Source: Pseudobdellovibrionaceae bacterium (GTDB lineage: Bacteria; Bdellovibrionota; Bdellovibrionia; Bdellovibrionales; Bdellovibrionaceae). Taken from it: 64,000 nt of DNA. The translations under genes and the position numbers were made by a program. The DNA is taken from the NCBI GenBank assembly GCA_016785955.1, contig JAEUWH010000110.1:35310-99309 (forward strand), read 5' to 3'. The notes under the pieces are model-generated. The model was not told the origin of the DNA. It searched no databases and saw only the letters and a program-made list of their open reading frames with translations. Shown here piece by piece: positions 1-8,253 of the stretch; position 1 is the stretch's first letter, and every line of letters starts with the position of its first letter.

Positions 1-866
1 CTTTCAAAAGACAAGTTCAAGCACGGCGTCTTGGTCAAATTGGTGATATGTACACACAGGCTATCACCACCGATGTGCAAAGCCGAGTTTTTCAAAATCG
101 GAAAAAGCTCTGGCACTGATGTCTTGCCAATCAAATTGATGATGTCGGTGTGCGAGTTAAAAGCATATATTTCGGGAGCCAAATCTAACTCATCTTTAGA
201 GCCAATCAACACAACTTTAAAACCCATATGATGAGCCAAAAAATTTTTAATTACACGGGCCCAAATAAATGGTGTTAAGGTCTTTTCAGACTGACTAGCA
301 CCCAATTGAATCGTGATATAGCTATCTTTAATGGGTGAATTAAAACTAAAACCTACCGGGTACGCAAAGTCTTCACTCTGTAAATCAATGTCACATAAAC
401 TGGCAAAAATATCTATCAGGTGAAATCGGTTATGCTTGCTTGGACCGACTTGGGCAAAATAGTACGCCGAAATGGCTTCCTTCAAGGCAAAGCTAGAATC
501 TTGAAAACGAGAATACCCAACTGTTGCCTTTGCTGTTTGACCTATGTAGTACGTAAAATAGCTAGAAACGGGTGAGAAGGTCAAATTAACAACCAAATCA
601 TAGTTCTCGTGTTGAAGACCATCCAAGAAATTCCCCAAATATTTAATACCGGCGTCTGTCGTATCAAACATTTTTTCAAATATTTCGGCCGAATTCAATT
701 TATGGATCTTCTGGACACTCTCCAGCCCCTCCAATGCAACAGAAAAACGTTCTCGCACCAAAAAATGTAACTCGGCTTCGGGATGCTTTCTTTTCAATGC
801 CCTGGCCACCGGCCAGGACATGTAAATGTCACCTAGCCTTGCTAGTTGAATGATTAGAATTTTCAT
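1..866 (-). CDS. Family 9 glycosyltransferase (heptosyltransferase-like), partial at left edge
   Basis: The reading frame starts at ATG 866 and stays open for 288 codons to the window edge, so the C-terminus is missing. The N-terminus (MKILIIQLARLGDIYMSWP) has the GT9 signature of a Rossmann start followed by R-x-G-D, and a GGDSLCVHIS segment near the edge matches the nucleotide-sugar binding region of ADP-heptose transferases. Family members move heptose or a similar sugar from a nucleotide donor in the cytoplasm. It overlaps the small upstream gene by 38 bp and is the second GT9 protein in an operon downstream of fliD-fliS. I infer a role in glycosylating flagellin or a surface glycan; LPS core synthesis is the alternative. 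Confidence 0.85.
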   Translation of the reverse strand, partial: MKILIIQLARLGDIYMSWPVARALKRKHPEAELHFLVRERFSVALEGLESVQKIHKLNSAEIFEKMFDTTDAGIKYLGNFLDGLQHENYDLVVNLTFSPVSSYFTYYIGQTAKATVGYSRFQDSSFALKEAISAYYFAQVGPSKHNRFHLIDIFASLCDIDLQSEDFAYPVGFSFNSPIKDSYITIQLGASQSEKTLTPFIWARVIKNFLAHHMGFKVVLIGSKDELDLAPEIYAFNSHTDIINLIGKTSVPELFPILKNSALHIGGDSLCVHITNLTKTPCLNLSFE

Positions 867-1032
867 TTAAATTTTGTTCCTTTATCATTTCCAAAAGAGA
901 TCGTTGCAACAAATTCACTTTTGAGAAACCATCGCTTTTGTATGTTTCGCTGACGAGTGCTCGCAATTCTCGCTCTTTTTGAATAAGTTGCTCTAGTAAG
1001 ACAGATTGATTTGGCTTGTCTTTTGTTTCCAT
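829..1032 (-). CDS. Small helical protein between two glycosyltransferases
   Basis: A 67-residue protein starting at ATG 1032 behind a good GGGGAG ribosome site. It overlaps the end of the upstream GT9 gene by 40 bp and the start of the downstream one by 38 bp, which suggests translational coupling. Residues 10-55 are rich in L, E, K and Q with heptad-like spacing (VLLEQLIQKERELRALV), so a short coiled coil is likely. No family is recognised. FlgN/FliT-like chaperones and glycosyltransferase adaptors can look like this, but that is only a guess. Confidence 0.55.
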   Translation of the reverse strand: METKDKPNQSVLLEQLIQKERELRALVSETYKSDGFSKVNLLQRSLLEMIKEQNLNENSNHSTSKAR

Positions 1033-2066
1033 TTTTCTCCCCTGAATATTTGTGAATGCACACCTAAACTGCCGTCTCGAACCATCGTCTTAATCGGATA
1101 GTTGATTACATTCGTATTCGTGACCCATTTAAATAGTACGTCTTGCAGATGATCAAAATTGATTTCATCCTGACAACGATTTCGACCATAGGGGCATTCA
1201 CTGGAATGCCCACATGGCCGACAATGAAAGTCAGCGCTGAAAATAATGTTACCTGCCTGGTAAGCTGCATTCTTAATCCAATGACTACTGCCCACCGAAA
1301 TCTCTATTGTTGGAACATGGAATAGGGCGGCAAAATGCTTGATAGATGTATCTAGCGAGATCAACCTCGTCCCAGAATCCAAAATACGACCTAAATGGGA
1401 AAAATCACAGATCAATATGTCTGACGGCTTGAATACTGACTGAAGCAAATTTCGCTCGGATTTGGCCCCCAGAATAGAAATCTCGATCCATGGAAAACGA
1501 AATTTAAGTGAGTCAACAATGGGTCGCCACCGCGCCAGATCGATGTTCTTTTTCATATCACTGGTTGTAAGCTGGAACAAAATTCTGTGCGTCTTGCTAG
1601 AAAGCGCGGACTTGGGAGTTAACTCGATGTCATATATTTTCTTAAGCTTATCAATTAAGTGAGTTTGATCTTTCCGATTGAGATACTCATTCACAACAGA
1701 TTTTTCAGTTTCTGTATAAGAAAATGTATCGTCTATCAACTTTAGAAGCTCTGCCGAGTGGTGCTGCAAGGACAAATCAAACAGCAGCGTGTAATGTTCC
1801 GAGCGCAATTGATGTACAATTTTTTTCAAGCTCAAAAACGGATAAATCAAAGGAGTAGCCGCATGGTTGATGCGCTTCTGATATTCAAATCGCGGCAATA
1901 TGAAATGCTTATACTGCGCATTCATTTTCAATAGATCGACGGGAATTAAATCATTAACCAAAACATGGACCTCGACATCAGGGTGAGCCTTCTGCCACGC
2001 CTGCACAAGAACCATGTGTTGAATATAATCCCCAATTCTTGATAGTGAAGCGAAGAGAACTTTCAT
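993..2066 (-). CDS. Family 9 glycosyltransferase (heptosyltransferase-like)
   Basis: 357 residues, the usual length for ADP-heptose:LPS heptosyltransferase family proteins. The N-terminus MKVLFASLSRIGDYIQHM carries the R-x-G-D loop; residues about 245-275 (ISLDTSIKHFAALFHVPTIEI) match the donor-binding D-T-x-x-x-H-x-A-A motif. A Cys cluster follows (FHCRPCGH...ECPYGRNRC), as in heptosyltransferases with a C-terminal CxxC patch. The ATG overlaps the stop of the upstream gene as ATGA. With the second GT9 gene and the GGGGG-loop protein it forms a sugar-transfer cassette next to fliD-fliS. The sugar and acceptor are unknown. Confidence 0.85.
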   Translation of the reverse strand: MKVLFASLSRIGDYIQHMVLVQAWQKAHPDVEVHVLVNDLIPVDLLKMNAQYKHFILPRFEYQKRINHAATPLIYPFLSLKKIVHQLRSEHYTLLFDLSLQHHSAELLKLIDDTFSYTETEKSVVNEYLNRKDQTHLIDKLKKIYDIELTPKSALSSKTHRILFQLTTSDMKKNIDLARWRPIVDSLKFRFPWIEISILGAKSERNLLQSVFKPSDILICDFSHLGRILDSGTRLISLDTSIKHFAALFHVPTIEISVGSSHWIKNAAYQAGNIIFSADFHCRPCGHSSECPYGRNRCQDEINFDHLQDVLFKWVTNTNVINYPIKTMVRDGSLGVHSQIFRGEKWKQKTSQINLSY

Positions 2067-2671
2067 TTCATGAATTCCCCAAAATAGTTTAATATCTGCG
2101 CGTCCAAATGTCCGGTCTGACGATTAGCCAGAACCAAATTTTTCATTGTCAGAAAGTTCTTCTGTTCGTTCAATAAACGAATTTCAAAATCCAAATTACT
2201 GCCTGTGCTTTCCAAGTATTGTACCAAAGAATTCACTTCACGCATCAACAGCGAATTATGTAATGCTTCGTATTCTTTTTCCATTCCTTGCCAAGCCGGC
2301 CGAAAGGGCATAATTTCAGGCATTTTTTCATCTATAAATTTGTAAAGATTTTTATAAAAAACAGAGTCTGCTTTAGTACTAATTTCATAAAGCGCTAGTT
2401 TTTGTTTTTTTTTGAATTTGTCTTCTAAATGCTCTAAAACTTCGGGCCGGAACTCAAAAACATGAACGAATATATCTGGAAATTTTAACTTCAAAAGCTC
2501 GATGTGATACCCACCACCACCGCCAATAACCAGTACATCTTTTGCCTGTCTTAAATCAAATTGCGCTAACCACTTTTCGGCTTCGGATAAAGGCCTTAGA
2601 TATGAACATAGAAACAAATTGTTCAATTGAGGAATCAATTTACCGTTTTTATTCACTAAAAATTGAATCAT
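2063..2671 (-). CDS. GGGGG-loop Rossmann protein (MAF/DUF115-like or methyltransferase-like)
   Basis: I place the start at ATG 2671 (MIQFLVNKNGK) because a strong AAAGGAG site precedes it; the longer open frame to 2728 would overlap the TPR gene by 80 bp. That gives 202 residues. The region VLVIGGGGGYHIELLKLKFP, followed by a strand ending in Glu (VHVFEFRPEVLEHL), is the nucleotide or SAM binding pattern of the N-terminal part of motility accessory factor (MAF, DUF115) proteins and of class I methyltransferases. MAF proteins add nonulosonic acids to flagellin in other bacteria. The context favours flagellar glycosylation, but the protein is much shorter than a full MAF and the catalytic half is not recognisable. 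Confidence 0.55.
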   Translation of the reverse strand: MIQFLVNKNGKLIPQLNNLFLCSYLRPLSEAEKWLAQFDLRQAKDVLVIGGGGGYHIELLKLKFPDIFVHVFEFRPEVLEHLEDKFKKKQKLALYEISTKADSVFYKNLYKFIDEKMPEIMPFRPAWQGMEKEYEALHNSLLMREVNSLVQYLESTGSNLDFEIRLLNEQKNFLTMKNLVLANRQTGHLDAQILNYFGEFMK

Positions 2672-3665
2672 CGACGGCTCCTTTGTCTCGCACTTGGATA
2701 AATTGGGTGATTTTACTGTACAACTCATGATTTTTGGTACTTTCAGGATTCCACAAATAGGTCTTCAAAGACTCGAGCTGTGCGCGCTGAAAGTCGTTAC
2801 GCTTTATGAAAATATGTATTAAAAGATGCGAGATCTGCTCGTCAAAATTGTCTTGCTCCAAATATTGGATCAGCGCATTTTGACACAGTTCCAGCTGAGC
2901 ATCAGACTCGGCAAGTTCATTCATCAAAATAAGTGCCGTACGATTTTTCGGTTCCACATCCACTGCTTTTACCAAGTTGGACCAGCTTAAATCTTTATCG
3001 CCAAATTCTAAATGTGCCATTGCCAAACCTACCCATGCTTTGTCATTTTTCTGATTATTGTTTAATGCTTCTCGAAGATAGAACAAACTTTTAGAAAGTT
3101 CTTTTTTTAAATATTCCAAAACACCCAAGTTCGTGAGCAAGACATCATCTTCAGGCTTAATTGCGTATGCCTTATGAAAATACTCTTCGGCTAAATCAAA
3201 TTCTTTTTCTTTTACATAAACGCAGCCGATATTTTTGTATGTTTCAAACAAGAGGACTTCATCGGAAACAAATTGCGACAGGACATCAAACAACTGCGCC
3301 AACCCAAGGTCATTTTGCTCGTTGGCGACATAGATTCGCGCCAGTTCGACACTTTTTTCTGGAGTGTATTTGATTTGCTGTGACACGCGCAGCAGCTTTA
3401 GACTTTCGTCGTTTAAACCAATCTTACTTAAAGTCTGGCCACAGATATCGATAATGGACGTATTGAACGAGTCCATATTTAGGCCTTCTCGAAGCAAAAT
3501 CAATGCGTCGTAAAGATCACCATGATCCAACAAAACTTTTGCGTTATGGTACAAAAGAGCCACGACTTCGCTGGCAAACCTGGGTTTACTTGGAACAATA
3601 TTCGTCGTCGCGGAAGCGCCTTCTAGCTTGTTCGTTTTTTGACTGTAATTAAAATTTAATTCCAA
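2649..3665 (-). CDS. TPR-repeat protein of the flagellar glycosylation cluster
   Basis: 338 residues made largely of tetratricopeptide repeats. The clearest are IGCVYVKEKEFDLAEEYFHKA, then LGVLEYLKKELSKSLFYLREA and VGLAMAHLEFGDKDLSWSNLV (roughly residues 145-235), each with the A/G-Y/L-A pattern of TPR helices. No signal peptide, so cytoplasmic. The frame begins at TTG 3665 without a convincing ribosome site, so the true start could lie a few codons downstream. TPR proteins are scaffolds; here it may hold the glycosyltransferases or bring them to flagellar cargo. It overlaps the next gene by 23 bp. Confidence 0.8.
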   Translation of the reverse strand: MELNFNYSQKTNKLEGASATTNIVPSKPRFASEVVALLYHNAKVLLDHGDLYDALILLREGLNMDSFNTSIIDICGQTLSKIGLNDESLKLLRVSQQIKYTPEKSVELARIYVANEQNDLGLAQLFDVLSQFVSDEVLLFETYKNIGCVYVKEKEFDLAEEYFHKAYAIKPEDDVLLTNLGVLEYLKKELSKSLFYLREALNNNQKNDKAWVGLAMAHLEFGDKDLSWSNLVKAVDVEPKNRTALILMNELAESDAQLELCQNALIQYLEQDNFDEQISHLLIHIFIKRNDFQRAQLESLKTYLWNPESTKNHELYSKITQFIQVRDKGAVDDSIFSE

Positions 3666-3859
3666 AAAAAATCCGCCACTTTGAGTTTACAAAATAACGG
3701 AGCAATCGAAATGCCATTTGAAATCACTTTAATTAAACTTGAAACCGGGTCTGTAGAATGAACATTGACTCTTCCCGACCAATGACAAGTCAAAATATAG
3801 TCGCCAAACAACTCGTCAACCAAAGGCAAGAGTTGCTTGCAACCTGGACTTGATCCCTA
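3656..3859 (-). other. 66-codon stop-free extension in frame after the fliT-like TAG stop
   Basis: Directly after the TAG at 3859-3857 that ends the FliT-like gene, the same frame stays open for 66 codons to TAA at 3658-3656, just overlapping the TTG start of the TPR gene. The translation begins GSSPGCKQLLPLVDELFGDY and ends LKVADFFWN; its composition resembles a real protein. It contains no ATG; TTG codons near 3830 and 3820 are the only obvious starts. It could be a small TTG-initiated gene, a C-terminal part separated by a nonsense mutation or reached by readthrough, or chance. Confidence 0.3.
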
Positions 3860-4276
3860 TAATTCTTCTTCGTTAAAGCTTTCGTTAAAAACGGGTGTCT
3901 TGTATGCCGAAATAACTTTTTTCCCGGTGCGAACTTCTTTCAGCTCCGCGATGATCGAATTCTTCGCTGCTTCGATGCATGCCAAAATATCCACATCTTG
4001 CTCGATGATTCTTTTTACGAACGTATCTTTCAATGACAGACATTCTTTTAATTTCTGCACATCCAGCAATGACTCTTCCGCAGCTGCATGCGATACGATT
4101 TTGATTTCCTGATCAATGTAGTTCAAAATTTCAAGGATATTTTCACGTGAATCGTAAAATTCATTGATCATCTCGAATCTATTTTTTAGAAAATACTCCA
4201 GATGCGTTTCATTGATGGTATAAAACTTTTCTAGGTAGTGATTTTTTTGATCCATCAGTTCTATTAATCTTTTCAT
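3857..4276 (-). CDS. FliT/FlgN-like flagellar export chaperone (predicted)
   Basis: 139 residues, nearly all predicted helix with no signal peptide or membrane segment. It starts at ATG 4276 behind a purine-rich GGGAGGGG site and lies 18 bp after fliS in the fliD-fliS operon, the usual position of fliT. Size and helical, charged character fit the FliT/FlgN chaperone families, which keep hook-filament junction or cap proteins unfolded until export. Sequence in these families is poorly conserved, so the assignment rests on position and shape. Its stop codon is followed by a long in-frame extension. Confidence 0.55.
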   Translation of the reverse strand: MKRLIELMDQKNHYLEKFYTINETHLEYFLKNRFEMINEFYDSRENILEILNYIDQEIKIVSHAAAEESLLDVQKLKECLSLKDTFVKRIIEQDVDILACIEAAKNSIIAELKEVRTGKKVISAYKTPVFNESFNEEEL

Positions 4277-4294
4277 TTCCCCTCCCTCTCTCTT

Positions 4295-4687
4295 TTACTT
4301 TTGGTTCTCGGTTTCTTTTTTTATTTTCTCAATTGCGCCCTGCCAACCGGCATACAGATTTTCTAGAATCTTCAGGTTCTCCTGCAGGGGTTCGATCTCG
4401 TTTTTAAAATTGGCTTTGGTGTATTGCTCCATCATAAAGACATATAAAGCCTCTAGATTTTTTGAAATATCACCACCCACCTTATGATCTAAGGTGTTGT
4501 TCAGTTCCATGATGATGTCGTAGGCCCTACCAATATAGTACCCCTTGTCGGCGATCTTTTTTTCCTCGAGGCCTTTCATGGCTAGCTTGGTAAACTTGAT
4601 CGCTCCTTCATAAAGCATAAGAAGAATTTTCTCTTTGGACGCCGTCTGCACGGAATTTGTTTTGTACTTCTGATGTGCATTTTTCAT
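4295..4687 (-). CDS. fliS: Flagellin export chaperone FliS
   Basis: FliS binds the C-terminal helices of flagellin in the cytoplasm and stops premature polymerisation before export. The start of the protein (MKNAHQKYKTNSVQTASKEK) and the following LLMLYEGAIKF segment match the family closely; it is all-helical and of normal size (130 residues). I chose ATG 4687 because GAGGTG lies 9 nt upstream; the frame also has a GTG at 4699 that would add four residues. It follows fliD and precedes the FliT-like gene. Confidence 0.95.
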   Translation of the reverse strand: MKNAHQKYKTNSVQTASKEKILLMLYEGAIKFTKLAMKGLEEKKIADKGYYIGRAYDIIMELNNTLDHKVGGDISKNLEALYVFMMEQYTKANFKNEIEPLQENLKILENLYAGWQGAIEKIKKETENQK

Positions 4688-4781
4688 TTTAGCATTCACC
4701 TCGTGTCTGGATGTTGGCCGGCGGACTCGCCGGTTGTTGTTTCGGTTGAAGTTTCTGTTGGTATTGTCCTATTTGCATAAA

Positions 4782-6161
4782 TTAAGCCCCACCTTGTTTT
4801 AATCCCGCACCGATACCGGCCACAGCGGCGCCTTGTTGCTGGATCTGGGACATCTTTTGTTCTAAATCGGCAAATTTTTTCCGCAACGAGTCCTCTTTTT
4901 TTTCCAGCTGCCGTTCTTTCTGCTCGATTTGTGAATTGAAGCGATTGATTTTTTCCTGAATTCCTTTTTTTCGATTTGCCAAGACCCCAAAGGAAGGATT
5001 CTGTAAATTGCCTAACTCTCGTTTCAAGGTATTCACAAAACCCGTTGATAACCCGTCACCACGAAAGAAATTTGAAACGTCCTGGGGTTTGCCACTGAGC
5101 GCTTTATTGAATTTGTCTTGCGAGAAATTCAGCGTTCCATTTCGGTTAAACTCAATTCCCAGCTGATTCATCGTACGAATTTCTGAGTTCACCCCTGATT
5201 GAGGATTAAGAATAATTCGGCGAAGGGTATTTTCCACTTGGCGGCTCATGGAGTCACCGCCCAATGGCCCTAACTGTTCTTTACCGTTCGCTCCTTTTTG
5301 AAGCTTGGATTGATTCTGAATGAAACTCAGTGCGCCGTTGTATGCGTCTACAAATGCTTTGATCTTGCCGGACACGGCTTCCATATTTTCTTTAACGAAA
5401 AGACGAACCTCTTTGCCTGGATTCGCTTGCTTCAGATTCAAGGTCACCCCGGGAATCAAATCGTTGATCACATTATCGGAAGTTTCGATCTCGAAGCCAT
5501 CCAATTTCAGTTTCGCGTTCTGGGCTTCGCGGGCTTTATCGAAGTACATATCCTGATCACCATCCAACAGATAGATCGTCGGAAAATCCACCTTGTTTCC
5601 ATCTCCTGTGCGTAGACCCGAGACAAGCAATCGATAAGGATTGTCTTTGTCGCGCGTGTCTTCAATCACGGTGGCGCGCATACCGATGTTGGCCGAATTA
5701 ATTTGGCCCGCGACTCCGGCCAGTGTCGAATTACTGCCGTTGATGTATACTTCTTTGGTGCCTTCGTTGGTTTGAAATTTTATGTAACCAACACCCATTT
5801 GAGTTTTATCTTTATCTGGAAAACCGTTAGAAATCGCGCCAGGCTTTTGCGCCAGCTGAGTCACCTCGATCGAGTATTCACCGTTAACCACGGTCCCTGG
5901 ATCAACACTGCCATCAATAACATTCGGATCCCCCGAGACAAGCTGCGTATCCACAAAACCTTTCGTGTTGGTCAACTCGGAAAGATTCTTATTGATGTCT
6001 CCTACTTTGGTTTCAAGATCCGTGACTAATTTCAGACTGTCTTCTTGCTTTACCTTTTTGCCCTCGATTTGCTTTAGAGGAATACGTTCGGCTTCGACCA
6101 ATTGGTCGACGATGTTCGGCGGTAAGCCTGATGCCATCCCTGTTATTCTGATTCCAGCCAT
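4782..6161 (-). CDS. fliD: Flagellar filament cap protein FliD (HAP2)
   Basis: FliD forms the cap at the filament tip under which flagellin folds. The N-terminus (MAGIRITGMASGLPPNIVDQL) is the characteristic FliD start, and the C-terminal 70 residues form a long coiled coil (FNSQIEQKERQLEKKEDSLR) ending in a Gln/Gly-rich tail, as expected. Length is 459 residues. The frame extends to 6215, but ATG 6161 has an AAGGGA site and gives the conserved N-terminus. It heads the minus-strand operon fliD-fliS-fliT-like-TPR-glycosyltransferases and is divergent from the aspartokinase gene. Confidence 0.95.
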   Translation of the reverse strand: MAGIRITGMASGLPPNIVDQLVEAERIPLKQIEGKKVKQEDSLKLVTDLETKVGDINKNLSELTNTKGFVDTQLVSGDPNVIDGSVDPGTVVNGEYSIEVTQLAQKPGAISNGFPDKDKTQMGVGYIKFQTNEGTKEVYINGSNSTLAGVAGQINSANIGMRATVIEDTRDKDNPYRLLVSGLRTGDGNKVDFPTIYLLDGDQDMYFDKAREAQNAKLKLDGFEIETSDNVINDLIPGVTLNLKQANPGKEVRLFVKENMEAVSGKIKAFVDAYNGALSFIQNQSKLQKGANGKEQLGPLGGDSMSRQVENTLRRIILNPQSGVNSEIRTMNQLGIEFNRNGTLNFSQDKFNKALSGKPQDVSNFFRGDGLSTGFVNTLKRELGNLQNPSFGVLANRKKGIQEKINRFNSQIEQKERQLEKKEDSLRKKFADLEQKMSQIQQQGAAVAGIGAGLKQGGA

Positions 6162-6253
6162 GAGTATCCCTTCAAGATAAAGAATACCAGAGCCGCCAAG
6201 TTTTTTTTGAGTCAATAATTTGACTTTTCCATTTTGTTTTCTATTCTAGACTA

Positions 6254-7516
6254 GTGAATAAATTAAAGAACATCATCGTAAAAAAATATGGTGGCGCCAC
6301 CGTCGCGACTCCAGAAAAAATCAAAGGTATTGCGAAGTCCTTGCTGAGGGAATTATCTGCCGGGCATACCTTGGTCGTTGTCGTATCGGCAATGGGCAAA
6401 ACCACTAATAGTTTGATAGAGTTAGCCGCGCAAATCTCGGCACGTCCGAATCAGCGTGAAATGGATATGCTTCTATCGGTCGGGGAAAGAATTTCCATGT
6501 CCCTTTTGTCGATGTCCATCCAAGATCTAGGCAAACAGGCGATCAGCCTCACTGGAAGTCAAGCGGGAATCTTGACGAATTCGGATCATGAAAATGCGCA
6601 GATCATCGACCTTAGGCCCTTTCGGGTCGTCAATGAACTGGAAAAAAATAAAATTATCGTCTTGGCGGGCTTTCAAGGCGTCGATCCCCATACGAAGGAA
6701 ATCACCACGCTGGGCCGCGGGGGCAGTGATACCACGGCGGTGGCTGTCGCGGCGGGATTGAAAGCCAACCAATGTGAAATTCTGAAAGACGTGCCCAGTG
6801 TGTTTTCTGCGGATCCAAAAAAAATAAAATCGGCAAAGATGATTTCCGAACTGACCTACGAGCAGATGATGGACATGACTTTCTGGGGAGCCAAAGTGTT
6901 GCACTATCGATCGGTGGAACTGGCCGCCGTCAAAGGCGTCAATTTATATATAGGCCCCTCGGAAGGCACGCACGCTCGGCAAGGCACGCACGCTCGGCAA
7001 GGCACGCACATTCGGTCCTACACTCAACCAAGGGAATTCAAAGTGATTCACGAAAAAATGAAAAACAAAATGGAAACCGCACTCGTTCTTTCAATCAACA
7101 CGATCCAGACGGTCTTCAAGATCACGATGACGTCTAAAAAAATTCACGACGACTATATAAAATTAAAAGATCTGTTCAAAAAAAACGAAATCATTTTTCC
7201 GCAAATTCTGGCGGTTGATACTGATGATTCTAAAAACATTTTATACATTACCGCTCCCGAAGAAATGCTTTCCATGATTAAGAAAATTCCGAAAACTAAA
7301 GAGCTAAAAATCGAAGAGGGCATTTCGACAATTTGCCTGACCTGCACTGGCGTACCCACATTTGAAACTCAATCACAGATCTCTAAAATATTAGGGGACT
7401 TAAAAATAAGTCCCCTGAAAATTCAAATGAGTGCGTTGAGCGTCGTGCTATTTGTCGACCGCACGCAGTTGGATAAAGCCGTTGCCGGCTTGCACGACTT
7501 GATTACTGAGCGTTAA
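6254..7516 (+). CDS. lysC: Aspartate kinase
   Basis: Phosphorylates aspartate, the first step toward Lys, Thr, Met and diaminopimelate. The kinase domain covers about residues 1-240 with TLGRGGSDTTAVAVAAGLKA in the active site; two ACT-type regulatory domains follow in about 280-420. Some conserved positions deviate: the entry motif is VKKYGGATV rather than K-F/Y-G-G-[ST]-[SC], and the usual VDGVYTADP reads VPSVFSADP. GTG start with no clear Shine-Dalgarno. The linker between the domains carries an 18-bp tandem repeat. The 3' end overlaps the converging lipoprotein gene by 14 bp. The partner gene asd is about 10 kb away. Confidence 0.9.
   Translation: MNKLKNIIVKKYGGATVATPEKIKGIAKSLLRELSAGHTLVVVVSAMGKTTNSLIELAAQISARPNQREMDMLLSVGERISMSLLSMSIQDLGKQAISLTGSQAGILTNSDHENAQIIDLRPFRVVNELEKNKIIVLAGFQGVDPHTKEITTLGRGGSDTTAVAVAAGLKANQCEILKDVPSVFSADPKKIKSAKMISELTYEQMMDMTFWGAKVLHYRSVELAAVKGVNLYIGPSEGTHARQGTHARQGTHIRSYTQPREFKVIHEKMKNKMETALVLSINTIQTVFKITMTSKKIHDDYIKLKDLFKKNEIIFPQILAVDTDDSKNILYITAPEEMLSMIKKIPKTKELKIEEGISTICLTCTGVPTFETQSQISKILGDLKISPLKIQMSALSVVLFVDRTQLDKAVAGLHDLITER
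6965..7018 (+). repeat. 18-bp tandem repeat inside lysC (GTHARQ units)
   Basis: The unit GGCACGCACGCTCGGCAA occurs twice exactly (6965-6982, 6983-7000), with a third diverged copy from 7001. It encodes GTHARQ, GTHARQ, GTHIRS in the linker between the kinase and ACT regions. The reading frame is kept because the unit is a multiple of three. Confidence 0.95.
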
Positions 7517-8174
7517 TTTGTTGGCAAACCGATCCTGCGTCTTGAGCTTGTCCTGCAAAGTCTTGGCATTTGCCGTTAACATTGATTGACGATACAGTGC
7601 TGCCGGCTAAACGTTTGCAGTCGGTACCTTTTGCGAAGGTGTACGTACGACCTTGGCAGTTCGCACCTTCAAAAAATGTATAAGTTTTGGCACCAACTGT
7701 TCCCCCGCCACCTTCGATGCGATTAAATGCACCTTGCTGACCACCAAAATCAATAATCAATTGATCACCCTTGATTTGGTATTGGAAACCTTTGCCTTTT
7801 TCGAATTCGATTTCACAGTTGCCGGTACCTGATTTTTTATTTTCCAAAAATTCGACATCAGATTGCGACAATTTAATTTTTGTTTCTAGTTGGTTCATCG
7901 TGCCGTTATCACATTCAGCAGCAATTTTAATAGAGGTTTGAGAGACACCCACAAACACTTTGTTGTTTGCACCCCATTGACCAAGGATCGTGCCGGGAAC
8001 ATTTTTGTAACCTGAAAGATCCACTTTCCCCGAGGCTTGTCCGGCGGCCCCACCAGCACCTGCTCCGCCATTTCCATTGTTATTTCCCGCCGCGCTATCA
8101 TCGGCACCACCACGAGAACATGAAATCGAAAAGCAAAAAACTAAAGCCAAAAGGGATTTTAAAATATTTTTCAT
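7503..8174 (-). CDS. Small secreted lipoprotein with Gly/Asn-rich linker
   Basis: Starting at ATG 8174 (AGGAG site nearby) gives a 223-residue protein with a signal peptide and lipobox (FCFSISCSRGG), so it is probably a lipoprotein. A low-complexity Gly/Ala/Asn stretch (about residues 25-50) is followed by a domain with paired Cys residues; CDNG and GNCEIEF suggest a small beta-rich periplasmic domain, and a second Cys-containing part (EGANCQGRTYTF...CQDFAG) closes the protein. No family is recognised. The 3' end overlaps lysC tail to tail. Confidence 0.75.
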   Translation of the reverse strand: MKNILKSLLALVFCFSISCSRGGADDSAAGNNNGNGGAGAGGAAGQASGKVDLSGYKNVPGTILGQWGANNKVFVGVSQTSIKIAAECDNGTMNQLETKIKLSQSDVEFLENKKSGTGNCEIEFEKGKGFQYQIKGDQLIIDFGGQQGAFNRIEGGGGTVGAKTYTFFEGANCQGRTYTFAKGTDCKRLAGSTVSSINVNGKCQDFAGQAQDAGSVCQQINAQ

Positions 8175-8253
8175 TAGAAACTCCTGTATAAGGGGGAGTT
8201 TAATGAGGCCCCCCACCAGAAGTTGATAAAAGAAACCTAACTTTAAGGCAAAT

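Noticed and set aside
863..1063. Second minus-strand frame over the small helical gene
   Set aside because: Overlaps the better supported 829-1032 frame, which has a good ribosome site.
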